NCBI GenBank assembly: GCA_964348685.1
Contig: CAYGDM010000048.1
Coordinates: forward strand, 1-8,496
Reading direction: 5' to 3'
From: DALYDP01 sp964348685
Lineage (GTDB): Bacteria; Patescibacteriota; Gracilibacteria; Peribacterales; Peribacteraceae
DNA: 8,496 bases
This document shows, piece after piece, positions 1 through 3,912 of the stretch. How positions within the stretch are numbered: the first letter of the stretch is position 1; every line of letters starts with the position of its first letter. The position numbers were made by a program, and so were the translations under genes. The notes below the pieces were generated by a model that had not been told where the DNA came from, did not search any database, and was given only the letters and a program-made list of their open reading frames with translations.

Positions 1-703
1 CGATGTGCCAGCCCGGGAACCCGTCGGGATTCCCCTGCCCCGGACTCTGCCAACGCAGCGCGTGATGCTCGTTTTGACCCACGCAAAACTTCCAGAGCGC
101 GAAGTCGGCTGGGTGCTTCTTTCCTTCGTTCACCTCCACGCGCGAACCGGACACAATGTTATCAAGCGTGTTGCCGGAGAGCGTGCCGTACGGCGAGCGC
201 GTCTTCGACGTGACATCGAAGTAGATGCCGTCCGCCGCGACGTACGCGTTGCCCTTCGCGAGCAGCGCTTCGATCATGGTCTTCATGTGATCCACGAAAT
301 CGCTCGCGCGCGGGCGCTGCCACGGTTCAAGCATGTTCAGCGCGGCTTCATCGCTGCGATACAAATTCTCGTACGACAGCGCGACCTTCAGCACCGTCTC
401 GTGCGTGACCGCGCCGAACTCCTCGCGCGCTTGTTTTTCGATTTTGTCTTCGCCGCTGTCGCGGTCCGCCACCAAGTGCCCGACGTCGGTGATGTTCTTC
501 ACGTGCATCACCTTGTACTCATGACCCGCCTCCAACCAGCGGCGCAAAAAATCGGCCATGAGGAACGACGACAAGTTGCCGATATGCGTGCGCCCGTAGA
601 CCGTCGGGCCGCAGGTGTACATCGTCACGCGCGCGCCCGCCGGATCGAGCGGGACGAACTCTTGCTCCTTCTTCAAAAGCGTGTTGTAGAGGCGAAGTGC
701 CAT
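1..703 (-). CDS. cysS: Cysteinyl-tRNA synthetase, N-terminal 234 residues (runs off the left edge)
   Basis: CysS attaches cysteine to tRNA-Cys using ATP, in the cytoplasm. Read on the minus strand from ATG at 703, the protein begins MALRLYNTLLKKEQEFVPLD. It carries the class I nucleotide-binding signature CGPTVYGRTHIGN: the HIGH motif appears as HIGN at residues 40-43, and Cys31 is the expected first zinc ligand. Next come NITDVGHLVAD and GEDKIEKQA, typical of one CysS subgroup, then the SGNTLDNI and DFALWK region. The fragment ends in GFPGWHI, which in the family leads into the GWHIECS zinc site. The frame stays open to the window edge, so the C-terminal part (KMSKS loop, anticodon-binding region) lies outside. 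No Shine-Dalgarno precedes the start, and a TATTCT box sits 6 nt upstream, so the mRNA is probably leaderless. It is transcribed divergently from small gene A. Confidence 0.96.
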   Translation of the reverse strand, partial: MALRLYNTLLKKEQEFVPLDPAGARVTMYTCGPTVYGRTHIGNLSSFLMADFLRRWLEAGHEYKVMHVKNITDVGHLVADRDSGEDKIEKQAREEFGAVTHETVLKVALSYENLYRSDEAALNMLEPWQRPRASDFVDHMKTMIEALLAKGNAYVAADGIYFDVTSKTRSPYGTLSGNTLDNIVSGSRVEVNEGKKHPADFALWKFCVGQNEHHALRWQSPGQGNPDGFPGWHI

Positions 704-709
704 ATCCAC

Positions 710-715
710 AGAATA
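710..715 (-). promoter_or_regulatory. Probable -10 box of cysS, leaderless geometry
   Basis: On the minus strand TATTCT ends 6 nt before the cysS ATG, which places the expected transcription start at or next to the start codon. I see no convincing -35 hexamer. The same 6-nt geometry occurs at rnpA in this window, which supports the reading. Confidence 0.45.
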
Positions 716-743
716 GCGCATATGACTGCGCTTTGTGAGTATA

Positions 744-771
744 TTGACATTTATTATTTTTAGTATATTAT
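744..771 (+). promoter_or_regulatory. Promoter of small gene A: TTGACA, 16 bp, TATTAT
   Basis: A perfect -35 TTGACA (744-749) is followed after a 16-bp A/T-only spacer (apart from one G) by TATTAT (766-771). Exactly the same hexamers, spacing and following G occur upstream of small gene D (2009-2036), and a weaker version precedes gene C. The extreme A/T richness contrasts with the surrounding DNA. Confidence 0.75.
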
Positions 772-818
772 GATATTTAAGGATCTTTTATCACCATCAT
801 GTCCTGAGACCCGCATTC

Positions 819-899
819 TGAACGAGCACTTTCGCTCGAGGAATGGACGGGGCATTCGCCTAGGCGAATGCAGCACCTGCTTCTCGAAGGAGAAAAGCA
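819..899 (+). promoter_or_regulatory. Structured leader of gene A with the SD inside a hairpin
   Basis: Three hairpins follow the left arm. Hairpin 1 is CGAGC/GCTCG (823-838). Hairpin 2 is the 20-base palindrome GCATTCGCCTAGGCGAATGC (852-871), followed by AGCAC. Hairpin 3 spans 878-899 (TGCTTCTC paired with GAG plus AAGCA, two-base bulge, loop GAAG) and contains the Shine-Dalgarno AAGGAGA. Gene D's leader has the same order: a GAGCA hairpin, a GGACGGGGCAT hairpin followed by AGCAC, and a hairpin holding the SD. Confidence 0.6.
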
Positions 900-1112
900 A
901 TGCGTGGTCGTAACAATTACAGTGGTGGTCGTACGCCTCGAAGCTACCAAGTCCGGTTTCCAGAATTGCATGAGCAAGAGGAGCGCCGGATCGTGTTCTC
1001 GCCGACGGCGATGAACGCACCGCCACCCAGCAACCGCACCGGCACAGGTCGATCGCGGCTACTCAGTAGCTTCGGCAACGTGCCCCCGCGGCGCCAGTTG
1101 CAAACAGCCTAA
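900..1112 (+). CDS. Small Arg/Pro/Ser-rich protein of unknown function (gene A, 70 aa)
   Basis: I do not recognise this protein. It begins MRGRNNYSGGRTPRSYQVRF. It is rich in Arg, Pro, Ser and Gly, has no Cys, no signal peptide and no membrane segment, and would be strongly basic. Only the middle (about residues 18-34, VRFPELHEQEERRIVF) looks able to fold, and the two ends look disordered. The start at 900 is set by AAGGAGA with a 6-nt spacer. It has its own promoter (744-771), a structured leader and a 3' hairpin, and it lies inside inverted-repeat unit A. A basic, disordered peptide could bind nucleic acid, but nothing in the sequence proves that. The reality of the gene rests on the promoter, SD and unit architecture shared with its neighbours rather than on homology. 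Confidence 0.65.
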   Translation: MRGRNNYSGGRTPRSYQVRFPELHEQEERRIVFSPTAMNAPPPSNRTGTGRSRLLSSFGNVPPRRQLQTA

Positions 1113-1124
1113 GAGAAGCAGGGG

Positions 1125-1153
1125 ACGGAGTGGTGGTACATCCACCACTCCGT
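1125..1153 (+). terminator. Perfect 12-bp hairpin after gene A (no U-tract)
   Basis: ACGGAGTGGTGG (1125-1136) pairs perfectly with CCACCACTCCGT (1142-1153) around the loop TACAT, 12 nt after the stop codon. No U-run follows on the plus strand, so it is either a U-less terminator or an mRNA-protecting or structural stem. The equivalent stem after gene D has a related GGTGGTG/CACCACC core. Confidence 0.6.
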
Positions 1154-1180
1154 AACCTTGAATACGGATCCCAGGACGCG

Positions 1181-1211
1181 AAAAAACCGGCTCATGAAGT
1201 CCATGGGCCGG
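1181..1211 (-). terminator. Intrinsic terminator of gene B (minus strand)
   Basis: Read on the minus strand, CCGGC-CATG pairs with CATG-GCCGG (plus 1187-1211, one mismatch, 5-nt loop), followed directly by six U (plus 1181-1186). Its 5' half overlaps the right arm of unit B (1201-1209), so terminator formation and arm pairing would be mutually exclusive. Confidence 0.5.
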
Positions 1212-1227
1212 GAAAGAGTGAATGGTG

Positions 1228-1244
1228 CATCAGGGGCCTGATGC
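1228..1244 (-). terminator. Hairpin directly after the gene B stop codon
   Basis: On the minus strand GCATCAGG/CCTGATGC forms a compact stem starting one base after the TAA of gene B, with no adjoining U-run. The last codons of gene B (GTGCATCA) could pair instead with the downstream TGATGCAC, giving an alternative stem that encloses the stop codon. Confidence 0.45.
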
Positions 1245-1245
1245 G

Positions 1246-1449
1246 TTACTTGATGCACGCCGGAGGAAGAGAATCCCCCATACGATGTGCGTACTCTTCG
1301 ATCTGCAACAATCGGTTGCACTCGAGTTGGATGACCGTGTTTTCCGCGAGTGCCGCTGGGCACTTTGCAAGCTGTAAAAGCTTGCAGGTGAGATCGGAGG
1401 CGGAAAACCAGAATCGATCCTGAAGATGAGAAGAAAGATCTACGAACAT
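1246..1449 (-). CDS. Small cysteine-containing protein of unknown function (gene B, 67 aa)
   Basis: I do not recognise this protein. It begins MFVDLSSHLQDRFWFSASDL and ends LPPACIK. It has four Cys (residues 22, 30, 44 and 65), a balanced charge and an amphipathic, mainly helical look (about residues 19-56), with no signal or membrane segment. The start at 1449 is supported by AAGGAAAT with a short spacer. SD and start codon sit in a hairpin: CATGGC, loop ATAAGGAAATA, GCCATG (1447-1469), with the SD in the loop and the AUG in the stem. The gene converges with gene A and diverges from gene C. I found no convincing promoter upstream. The plus strand is also partly open here, but its ORFs have no SD. 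Confidence 0.6.
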   Translation of the reverse strand: MFVDLSSHLQDRFWFSASDLTCKLLQLAKCPAALAENTVIQLECNRLLQIEEYAHRMGDSLPPACIK

Positions 1450-1469
1450 GGCTATTTCCTTATGCCATG
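1447..1469 (-). promoter_or_regulatory. Start-codon hairpin of gene B
   Basis: A perfect 6-bp stem (CATGGC/GCCATG) holds the AUG of gene B in its 3' strand and presents the SD AAGGAAAT in an 11-nt loop. Such a fold could modulate ribosome access, comparable in idea to the SD hairpins in the leaders of genes A and D. Confidence 0.45.
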
Positions 1470-1554
1470 AGGACTAGTTCTCCGGAGGACGCGATGCCAT
1501 TCATGCGTCTCGGAGGCCCATGGTGTACGCCCCTGTTACAGCCCGCGCAAGCCG

Positions 1555-1582
1555 TTGACGGCCTTTTCGTCGGCGCTACGAT
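1555..1582 (+). promoter_or_regulatory. Likely promoter of gene C: TTGACG, 16 bp, TACGAT
   Basis: TTGACG (1555-1560) and TACGAT (1577-1582) are separated by 16 bp, the same spacing as the stronger A and D promoters. The -10 hexamer matches consensus at only four of six positions. The predicted leader of about 130 nt is similar in length to that of gene A. Confidence 0.45.
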
Positions 1583-1720
1583 TTCCGACAGCAACGTGCG
1601 CAGGGCTCTCCCGCTTGTTCCATCACACCTTCGACACATGCGAAAAGCCCTCCCTTCCATTGGTTCCGCAGAAGCGAAACAAGGAGCGAAGGGGGAACGT
1701 GTTCGATCAGGAGGTGAAGC

Positions 1721-1909
1721 GTGGATAAACCGCTGTCCAAAAGATTGTTGCGTCACATAGGGGAATCAAACCTCAAAAAAGCCCGCCATCGCATCGCGCG
1801 AATCCTTGAGGATGAAGCGAAGCACCCCGGAAAGTACAAGGCCATCATGGCCATCGTGCAAAAAGACAATGCGGAACTACTTCAAACCGCAGCACTATCA
1901 GCCACGTAG
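1721..1909 (+). CDS. Small basic helical protein of unknown function (gene C, 62 aa)
   Basis: I do not recognise this protein. It begins MDKPLSKRLLRHIGESNLKK. It is Lys/Arg-rich, without Cys or Trp, and looks almost wholly alpha-helical: an amphipathic basic helix (about 5-30), a KHPGKYK turn (34-40), then a second helix (41-58). The start is GTG at 1721, preceded by AGGAGGTGA, the strongest SD in the window, with a short spacer. The layout could suit a small nucleic-acid- or ribosome-associated protein, but that is a guess from composition only. It lies inside inverted-repeat unit C and is followed by a hairpin without a U-run. Confidence 0.7.
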   Translation: MDKPLSKRLLRHIGESNLKKARHRIARILEDEAKHPGKYKAIMAIVQKDNAELLQTAALSAT

Positions 1910-1934
1910 CAATGAAGAAGATCGACACCGCCGC

Positions 1935-1956
1935 GGAGCCTCCTAATGGAGGCTCC
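1935..1956 (+). terminator. Hairpin after gene C (no U-tract)
   Basis: GGAGCCTCC (1935-1943) pairs perfectly with GGAGGCTCC (1948-1956) around the loop TAAT, 25 nt past the stop codon. No U-run follows. The position matches the hairpins after genes A, D and E. Confidence 0.55.
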
Positions 1957-2008
1957 CGGCACATCAAACACCGAATGGAGGGCTTTGCGCATCGAGAAAC
2001 GCATCTAA

Positions 2009-2036
2009 TTGACAAATTTATATAAAGTTTTATTAT
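2009..2036 (+). promoter_or_regulatory. Promoter of gene D: TTGACA, 16 bp, TATTAT
   Basis: TTGACA (2009-2014) and TATTAT (2031-2036) with a 16-bp A/T-rich spacer repeat the gene A promoter exactly in hexamers and spacing, including the G after the -10 box and a nearby ATTTA. Confidence 0.75.
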
Positions 2037-2115
2037 GTATTTATTCATCGGAGAGGCAGGAATAGTCTGCCCGCGTCACGATCGTTCACAGCATCGTGTC
2101 CTGAGACCCGCGTTC

Positions 2116-2195
2116 ATGAGCAAGGTGCTCGGAACAGGACGGGGCATCCGGCAACGGGTGCAGCACATACGTGTTTCTCTTAGTGGGGAAAGATC
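2116..2195 (+). promoter_or_regulatory. Structured leader of gene D with the SD in a hairpin
   Basis: Hairpin 1 is GAGCA-AGG-TGCTC (2118-2130). Hairpin 2 is GCATCCG-GCAA-CGGGTGC (2144-2161), with one G.U pair and a GNRA-type loop, preceded by GGACGGG and followed by AGCAC as in gene A. Hairpin 3 is TTTCTC-TTAGTG-GGGAAA (2174-2191) and holds the SD. Hairpin 2 differs in sequence from gene A's but keeps pairing, which is consistent with conserved RNA structure. Confidence 0.6.
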
Positions 2196-2477
2196 ATGTC
2201 AGCGGTTCAGAATCAGGTCGTTCATTTCACGCGAAAGGAACTTCGGGAGCAGGCAGACGCGCTTATTGCGAAAGCAGAAGCCGGAAGTGGCACATTGGCC
2301 ACGAAAAAAAAGAAGGTACATCGACTACACGCAGCTCCGTTGGGCTACAACGCCGCACGCATCATTGCGGACACGTGGCAGGCGCCTGATACCCTTGAAG
2401 AACTTCGTGCCGAACTCGGTGACGAGCCGCGCTCGGCCTACGAACGCGTACGAGACGACCTACAGTCAGCGAACTAG
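2196..2477 (+). CDS. Small charged helical protein of unknown function (gene D, 93 aa)
   Basis: I do not recognise this protein. It begins MSAVQNQVVHFTRKELREQA. Predicted features by eye: an amphipathic helix at about 12-30; a poly-Lys stretch at 37-40 encoded by a run of eight A; a central segment around HAAPLGYNAARIIADTW (45-61); and an acidic helical tail with DTLEELRAELGDEP (65-78). No Cys, signal peptide or membrane span is seen. The SD GGGGAAAG precedes ATG 2196, inside hairpin 3 of the leader. The size and charged two-part layout would fit a small regulator or antitoxin-like protein, but no partner toxin is adjacent, so this is not claimed. It has its own promoter at 2009-2036. Confidence 0.7.
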   Translation: MSAVQNQVVHFTRKELREQADALIAKAEAGSGTLATKKKKVHRLHAAPLGYNAARIIADTWQAPDTLEELRAELGDEPRSAYERVRDDLQSAN

Positions 2478-2494
2478 GAAGAAGAGAGGCACTA

Positions 2495-2520
2495 GCAGGG
2501 TGGTGGCAACACCACCCTGC
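2495..2520 (+). terminator. Perfect 11-bp GCAA-loop hairpin after gene D (no U-tract)
   Basis: GCAGGGTGGTG (2495-2505) pairs with CACCACCCTGC (2510-2520) around GCAA, a GNRA-type tetraloop. It lies between the stop codon and the right arm of the unit. No U-run follows, so transcription may continue into gene E, which lacks a visible promoter. Confidence 0.6.
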
Positions 2521-2654
2521 ATCTCTTACGAAATCGGATCTCAGGACACGACGCACGCATGAACGGCATCGCTCGTTCACAGCACCATTCCATCGGAAGA
2601 GACCTGCATTTCATGAACGCGTTTTTTTCGCTGACGAGAGCCGTTGGCAACGCT

Positions 2655-2690
2655 ATGAAGCGGCAGGAGGAAACCGGGAGACATTTATGA
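2655..2690 (+). CDS. Possible 11-codon upstream ORF overlapping the gene E start
   Basis: ATG at 2655 opens MKRQEETGRHL, and its TGA (2688-2690) overlaps the gene E start as ATGA, the classic coupling arrangement. Both it and gene E begin ATGAAGCGG, a small duplication. No clear SD precedes 2655. It may be chance, or a leader peptide whose translation passes through the gene E SD. Confidence 0.25.
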   Translation: MKRQEETGRHL

Positions 2691-2875
2691 AGCGGGGCAC
2701 CGTAGCCATCGGACGAAGGGAAAGACAAGTCTATGATCGTCTTGAGTTGCAACTGCACAGAAAGCCTACGGCCGAAGAAGTTGCAGAAGAACTTAAGAAA
2801 GAACCGGCGACGACGAAAGCCGAACGCAGGCGCGATCAAACTCGTCCACCCCTCATCGTTGGCATGACAGCCTAA
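2687..2875 (+). CDS. Small basic HTH-like protein of unknown function (gene E, 62 aa)
   Basis: It begins MKRGTVAIGRRERQVYDRLE. Residues 12-40 (ERQVYDRLELQLHRKPTAEEVAEELKKEP, split here as two helices) contain LHRKPTAEEVAEEL, which resembles the Pro-Thr-x-Glu-Glu-hydrophobic-Ala helix pattern of sigma-70 region 3 and other helix-turn-helix proteins. The rest, Arg/Lys-rich from 41 to 53, looks disordered. A full sigma factor is far longer, so at most this is an isolated DNA-binding-like module. The start at 2687 has CGGGAG with a 6-nt spacer. A stronger AGGAGG lies further upstream, about 16 nt away, too far for normal use. No promoter is visible between unit D and this gene, so co-transcription with D is likely. 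Confidence 0.65.
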   Translation: MKRGTVAIGRRERQVYDRLELQLHRKPTAEEVAEELKKEPATTKAERRRDQTRPPLIVGMTA

Positions 2876-2893
2876 GTCTTCCTCATTTCTCTA

Positions 2894-2926
2894 TAGCCCC
2901 AGCACGCACGACGTGTGCTGGGGCTA
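2894..2926 (+). terminator. Perfect 12-bp hairpin after gene E (no U-tract)
   Basis: TAGCCCCAGCAC (2894-2905) pairs with GTGCTGGGGCTA (2915-2926) around a 9-nt loop. What follows on the plus strand is A-rich (GATTAAAAAA), not U-rich. It lies between the gene E stop and the unit E right arm, as in the other units. Confidence 0.55.
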
Positions 2927-2996
2927 GATTAAAAAATGCAGATCCCTTTCGATCCCATCACCACTCCCCTACCGGAGTTTTTCGCCGTGCACAGAT

Positions 2997-3034
2997 AAAA
3001 AAGCCGATCATCATCCAGGGGGACGATGACCGGC
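2997..3034 (-). terminator. Intrinsic terminator of gene F
   Basis: On the minus strand a 14-bp stem (plus 3003-3016 with 3021-3034, two G.U pairs, loop CCCT) is followed directly by six U. It begins 34 nt after the gene F stop codon. Confidence 0.85.
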
Positions 3035-3068
3035 GGGTAGGTTTGCTGCCTCTTCTTCGCTAAATGCG

Positions 3069-3314
3069 TTAGGTCGGAATGCGGAGATCGACGAGCCCGG
3101 TCGTGCGGCGTTCGGCGATCACTTTTTCCTTCAGTCCGCCGAGCGGGAATTCGATCCGTTTATCCGCAAGCGGAAAGGGAATTTTCGCCGTACCCGCGAC
3201 GATCTGAACTCCGCTTTTTTCGAGGCGGAAAAACGTTCCTGCATTCTGACTGAATCGCTCGGGACCACCGGGGCGCAATTCCAACGACGTACGCAACACA
3301 AGACTACTAGGCAT
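3069..3314 (-). CDS. Small beta-rich protein of unknown function (gene F, 81 aa)
   Basis: I do not recognise this protein. It begins MPSSLVLRTSLELRPGGPER and is dominated by short alternating hydrophobic stretches (VLRTSLEL, GVQIVAG, RIEFPLGG, GLVDLRIP) typical of beta strands. It has no Cys, signal or membrane span. The start was chosen at ATG 3314 because GGAG lies 6 nt upstream; TTG 3320 and GTG 3317 are too close to that SD. A TTGACC/AATACT promoter (3389-3417), a leader with a GCCCAAA/TTTGGGC hairpin and a canonical terminator make it a complete single-gene unit. Its promoter is nearly identical to that of gene G. Both proteins share a similar strand-rich pattern around a GVQ tripeptide, but I cannot claim homology. 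Confidence 0.75.
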   Translation of the reverse strand: MPSSLVLRTSLELRPGGPERFSQNAGTFFRLEKSGVQIVAGTAKIPFPLADKRIEFPLGGLKEKVIAERRTTGLVDLRIPT

Positions 3315-3388
3315 CACCAACTCCTACAGAGGCCGTTCCTGTTCGGCCCAAAACCGTTTGGGCGCGTGGTGAAAAGGAACGATGCGGC

Positions 3389-3417
3389 AGTATTCCCCTG
3401 GCGCCAATCACGGTCAA
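3389..3417 (-). promoter_or_regulatory. Promoter of gene F: TTGACC, 17 bp, AATACT
   Basis: On the minus strand TTGACC (plus 3412-3417) and AATACT (plus 3389-3394) are 17 bp apart. The stretch GGGGAATACTGCCGCATCG and the next bases recur with a single change upstream of gene G, with the same hexamers and spacing. Confidence 0.75.
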
Positions 3418-3445
3418 GACGGTGTTTTTTCGTTTATTTGAAGCC

Positions 3446-3480
3446 AAAAAAAAGGTCAAGCATCATACGACGCCTGACCT
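3446..3480 (-). terminator. Intrinsic terminator of gene G
   Basis: On the minus strand AGGTCAGGCGTC pairs with GATGCTTGACCT (12 bp, two G.U pairs, loop GTAT), followed by a run of about seven U (plus 3446-3452). Confidence 0.87.
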
Positions 3481-3509
3481 CTATCGCTGCCTCCCTCCGA
3501 TCCGCGCAA

Positions 3510-3770
3510 CTACTCAATGGTCAAGATGACGTCACCGCCGATGCAACTCACACTGAGAGTCGCGTCTTTCGTTCCGAGCGAAACGTCGACCGTCGATTCC
3601 TCCACGGAGAACTGCTTACTCCCCACCGTAACGGTTCTGCCATCGAGACTGAACGAACACTGCACTCCTTTCCACGTGACCGATTCCGCACCGGGCACCA
3701 TGCGCAGGTCTTTGTTCGTCTTCGTCTTCACGGGCACCATCACAGGAACTTCCAACATCGTGCCGGACAT
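3510..3770 (-). CDS. Small beta-rich protein of unknown function (gene G, 86 aa)
   Basis: I do not recognise this protein. It begins MSGTMLEVPVMVPVKTKTNK and looks like an all-beta domain: alternating strands at about 5-15, 30-46 (SVTWKGVQCSFSLDG), 46-56, 60-66 and 70-86 (ATLSVSCIGGDVILTIE). Two Cys lie at 38 and 76. The start ATG 3770 has AAGGAG with an 8-nt spacer; the upstream GTG 3779 overlaps the SD and is unlikely. The opposite strand is also open across this gene but has no SD, promoter or terminator. Start context and first residues (GTGGTTGTC, MSG) resemble those of gene I (GTGGTTTC, MSG), and the promoter matches gene F. Confidence 0.78.
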   Translation of the reverse strand: MSGTMLEVPVMVPVKTKTNKDLRMVPGAESVTWKGVQCSFSLDGRTVTVGSKQFSVEESTVDVSLGTKDATLSVSCIGGDVILTIE

Positions 3771-3858
3771 GACAACCACTCCTTAACAGCGATCCATTCG
3801 TTCAACCTTGTCCCGAAAAACTACTCTCGGGCACGCAATGAAAATGAACGATGCGGCA

Positions 3859-3886
3859 GTATTCCCCTCGTGCTTTGCAGGGTCAA
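3859..3886 (-). promoter_or_regulatory. Promoter of gene G: TTGACC, 17 bp, AATACT
   Basis: On the minus strand TTGACC (plus 3881-3886) lies 16-17 bp before AATACT (plus 3859-3864). The segment from GGGGAATACTG through CATCGTTC and TTTTCA repeats the gene F promoter and its first transcribed bases almost exactly, while the 5' part of the spacer differs. Confidence 0.75.
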
Positions 3887-3912
3887 GAAATGATTTTTCG
3901 CGTAGGCAACGC

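Larger units (their letters stand above)
801..1177 (+). repeat. Arm-bounded mini-gene unit A (inverted-repeat ends)
   Basis: The left arm GTCCTGAGACCCGCATTC (801-818) is complementary at 15 of 18 positions to the right arm GAATACGGATCCCAGGAC (1160-1177). The left arm lies in the 5' leader 82 nt before the start codon. The right arm lies 48 nt after the stop codon, beyond a strong hairpin. The 14-base core GTCCTGAGACCCGC recurs exactly in unit D. All three mismatches are transitions: they read A.C in the sense RNA but G.U in the antisense RNA, so strand and RNA-versus-DNA level are not settled. Confidence 0.8.
1201..1523 (-). repeat. Arm-bounded mini-gene unit B (inverted-repeat ends, minus strand)
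   Basis: Two complementary blocks enclose gene B. The outer block is CCATGGGCC (1201-1209) with GGCCCATGG (1515-1523), 9 of 9. The inner block is TGAATGGTGCATC (1219-1231) with GATGCCATTCA (1493-1503), 11 bp with a two-base bulge. An unpaired internal loop separates the blocks. The arm sequences are unrelated to those of units A and D, but the placement is the same: one arm in the leader and the other past the 3' hairpin. This is the weakest of the five pairs, because part of the inner block overlaps the hairpin and CCATGG is itself palindromic. Confidence 0.5.
1638..1992 (+). repeat. Arm-bounded mini-gene unit C (inverted-repeat ends)
   Basis: The left arm ATGCGAAAAGCCCTCCCTTC (1638-1657) is complementary at 18 of 20 positions to the right arm GAATGGAGGGCTTTGCGCAT (1973-1992). 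The left arm is 63 nt before the start codon and the right arm 64 nt after the stop, beyond the 3' hairpin. The sequence is unrelated to the arms of A, D or E although the layout is the same. Between the left arm and the SD a hairpin GTTCCGC-AGAA-GCGAAAC (one mismatch) can form. Confidence 0.75.
2094..2551 (+). repeat. Arm-bounded mini-gene unit D (inverted-repeat ends)
   Basis: The left arm (2094-2115, core TCGTGTCCTGAGACCCG) is complementary at 19 of 22 positions to the right arm (2530-2551, core CGGATCTCAGGACACGA). The first 17 pairs contain one mismatch. The left arm is about 80 nt before the start codon and the right arm 53 nt after the stop. The left-arm core is identical to that of unit A. 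TCGTTCACAGCATC just upstream (2082-2095) recurs with one change upstream of unit E (2573-2586). I see no flanking target-site duplication. Confidence 0.82.
2592..2953 (+). repeat. Arm-bounded mini-gene unit E (inverted-repeat ends)
   Basis: The left arm ATCGGAAGAGACCTGCATTT (2592-2611) pairs with the right arm AAATGCAGATCCCTTTCGAT (2934-2953) at 18 of 20 positions, counting one G.U. The left arm contains GAGACCTGC, related to GAGACCCGC of units A and D, but it carries a different outer segment (ATCGGAA). The right arm carries the matching TTTCGAT, so both arms have changed together. The arm-to-start distance is 75 nt and the stop-to-arm distance 58 nt. Confidence 0.8.

Noticed and set aside
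5..763. Plus-strand ORF of 252 aa over the cysS region
   Set aside because: It is the antisense shadow of a clear cysS; the composition is His/Arg/Val-rich as expected from antisense of G/C-rich coding DNA.
1460..1760. ORFs open on both strands between genes B and C
   Set aside because: Neither has an SD; the interval is better explained by the B leader, the C promoter and the C leader, and one of the ORFs overlaps gene C.
2302..2313. Programmed frameshift at the A-run in gene D
   Set aside because: The alternative frames give no convincing protein, and the gene D frame alone explains the stop, hairpin and arm positions.
801..2551. Classic transposons or MITEs with target-site duplications
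   Set aside because: No flanking duplications are visible and arms differ between units; kept only as one of the alternatives.
2035..2562. Plus-strand ORF of 175 aa overlapping gene D in another frame
   Set aside because: No SD; it begins within the promoter region and reads through the hairpins and arms; gene D has the SD and a protein-like composition.
801..2953. Integron cassette array with attC sites
   Set aside because: The arms do not show the RYYYAAC/GTTRRRY core sites, the two halves are separated by the ORF rather than adjacent, and no integrase is present.
801..2953. CRISPR array
   Set aside because: The repeats are few, diverged, inverted around ORFs and not regularly spaced; there are no cas genes.
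801..2953. Type I toxin genes
   Set aside because: The fold-back layout is reminiscent, but the encoded peptides are hydrophilic or basic with no membrane segment.
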